Source of the DNA: Actinomycetes bacterium
Lineage (GTDB): Bacteria; Actinomycetota; Acidimicrobiia; Acidimicrobiales; Acidimicrobiaceae
Assembly: GCA_021792075.1 (NCBI GenBank)
Contig: JAJYVK010000104.1
Location: forward strand, 1 to 6,164
Direction: 5' to 3'
Length of the DNA: 6,164 nt
Positions 4,941 through 6,164 of the stretch are shown piece by piece. The notes below the pieces were generated by a model. The model did not search any database. It saw only the letters and a list, made by a program, of their open reading frames with translations, and was not told the DNA's origin. Each line of letters opens with the position of its first letter. Within the stretch, counting starts at the first letter, position 1. Position numbers and translations under genes: made by a program.

Positions 4941-6164
4941 ATGGATCTTAGAACATCTGGGAAGCCAGCCTCTCCGGAAGAAAAAGAGGCTGTCGACAGT
5001 GTGATATCGATGCTAGAGATGCGAAGCGGCACAGAAACCAACGGGAAGTTGCCAGTCGAGCAGGGAATCCCCTTTGACAACAAGGGCGGCCATCGAGACC
5101 TGCTCCTGCCGGCACTGCACGCGATCCAAGAGCGCATCGGCTGGATCAGCCATGGAGCCTTGGATTATCTAAGCCTACAACTCGGTGTCGCTCCAGCCGA
5201 GACATACGGAGTAGCCAGCTTCTACTCGATGTTTTCGCTCGAAGAAACTCCCAAGACTGTCATCCACGTTTGTGATGATATCGCCTGTAGAGCAGCTGGG
5301 AACGGCGAACCGGCTACTGCCATGAGCGGGAGATGGGGCGCCGAGGGCGATGGATCAGGCGAAGTCATGTGGGTGCGAAGCCCATGCCTTGGCAGGTGCG
5401 AGGACGGCTCAGCGGCACTTGTACAGCGTGCCGGCACGCCTCATCGGCGCATTGTGGTAGCTCCTCTAGCCGTCGGTGCTCTGGCAGAGGAATTGGAGAA
5501 GCCCGTTCACAACTGGGCTAACACTGAATCCTTTCGAGTGCCCCAAAGAGAGTCCGATCCCGCTTCACTGCGGCTCTTGAAAAGGATCGGCGTAGCCGAT
5601 CCGACTTCTGTGGACTCATACAGAAGCCATGGAGGATACAAAGCGCTCAGGCGAGCGTTGGAGATTGGGCCGGACAACGTCATCCGGGAAATAAAGGACT
5701 CCAAACTGATGGGTCGAGGAGGCGCAGCATTCCCAACTGCCATCAAATGGGAATCAGTTGCGCGAAATACGGTCAGGCCTCATTACTTCGTCTGCAATGC
5801 TGATGAGTCCGAGCCCGGTACCTTCAAAGACAGAGTGATAATGGAGCAGGACCCCTTCGCAATCATTGAAGGCTTGACAATAGCGGGTTACGCAACCGGA
5901 TGTGAAAAGGGCTACATCTACATTCGTGGAGAATATCCATTGGCAGAAGAGCGACTGGCCCACTCGATCTCCGAAGCCAGGAACAAGGGCCTTCTCGGAA
6001 AAGGCATCTTAAATCGAGACTTCGAATTCGACATAGAACTTCGCAGGGGAGCTGGCGCCTACATCGCGGGAGAGGAGACGGCGCTCTTCAACTCCATCGA
6101 GGGCAAACGTGCCGAACCACGCAACAAGCCTCCGTTCCCGGCGCAGGCCGGCCTCTTTCAGAAG
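4941..6164 (+). CDS. NuoE-NuoF fusion: NAD-linked flavoprotein subunit of formate dehydrogenase (3' truncated by window)
   Basis: The visible 408 residues join two complex-I-type modules in one chain, as in HoxF or as a fusion of FdsG and FdsB. The NuoE-like thioredoxin-fold domain (about 40-175) has the 2Fe-2S ligands C111-x4-C116 and C149-x3-C153, preceded by LLPALHAIQERIGWI and GVASFYSMFSLEE. A linker of about 30-40 residues follows. The NuoF-like domain begins near GGYKALRRAL (231-240), with the FMN/NADH glycine loop LMGRGGAAFPTAIKW (256-270), CNADESEPGTFKDR (285-298) and GAGAYIAGEETAL (370-382). The usual Cys in YICGEE is Ala376 here. The frame is open at the window end, before the PTvvNNVET block and the C-terminal [4Fe-4S] cysteines, so about 200 more residues are expected. 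Its role is to pass electrons from the Fe-S chain through FMN to NAD+. A ferredoxin-using bifurcating complex is an alternative. The start follows the fdhF stop with no gap. Confidence 0.9.
   Translation, partial: MDLRTSGKPASPEEKEAVDSVISMLEMRSGTETNGKLPVEQGIPFDNKGGHRDLLLPALHAIQERIGWISHGALDYLSLQLGVAPAETYGVASFYSMFSLEETPKTVIHVCDDIACRAAGNGEPATAMSGRWGAEGDGSGEVMWVRSPCLGRCEDGSAALVQRAGTPHRRIVVAPLAVGALAEELEKPVHNWANTESFRVPQRESDPASLRLLKRIGVADPTSVDSYRSHGGYKALRRALEIGPDNVIREIKDSKLMGRGGAAFPTAIKWESVARNTVRPHYFVCNADESEPGTFKDRVIMEQDPFAIIEGLTIAGYATGCEKGYIYIRGEYPLAEERLAHSISEARNKGLLGKGILNRDFEFDIELRRGAGAYIAGEETALFNSIEGKRAEPRNKPPFPAQAGLFQK

Overview
The window looks like bacterial chromosome of moderate GC (a little over 50% by eye), with both complete genes and the partial third gene on the + strand. 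The formate dehydrogenase and the phosphate-symporter-type transporter resemble actinobacterial proteins as I remember them, possibly from the acidophilic Acidimicrobiia. This placement is a low-confidence impression and not a search result. The organism very probably inserts selenocysteine, because the formate dehydrogenase gene has an in-frame TGA at the catalytic position followed by an E. coli-like bSECIS hairpin.

Layout: (1) 1-143 holds what may be the 3' tail of an upstream + strand gene, ending in TAG at 82-84, followed by a terminator-like hairpin with six T. (2) 144-367 is the leader of the next gene and carries a perfect tandem 11-bp repeat about 30 bp before its start, with the period of a Pho box. 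(3) 368-1753 encodes a complete 461-residue MFS transporter of the phosphate:H+ symporter (PHS) family, with a TTG start and a good ribosome binding site. (4) 1754-2993 is about 1.2 kb without an intact gene. It contains a strong 11-bp hairpin (2532-2574), an inverted repeat (2849-2870) and scattered protein-like fragments, mainly on the minus strand. (5) 2994-4940 is a selenocysteine formate dehydrogenase catalytic subunit, which a standard gene caller would split in two at the TGA at 3243-3245. (6) 4941-6164 is the first 408 residues of a NuoE-NuoF fusion (NADH-dehydrogenase module), cut by the window edge.

The last two genes form an operon: TAA and ATG are directly adjacent. Together they predict a soluble, cytoplasmic NAD-dependent formate dehydrogenase. 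Formate would be oxidised at the Mo(W)-bis-MGD/Sec site, and electrons would pass through Fe-S clusters to FMN and NAD+ on the NuoEF protein. The catalytic subunit lacks the usual N-terminal [4Fe-4S] domain (Cys-x2-Cys-x3-Cys...Cys-x-Lys), so another subunit must supply the electron link. I expect it to be encoded just past the window end. The transporter is probably a separate, phosphate-related transcription unit.
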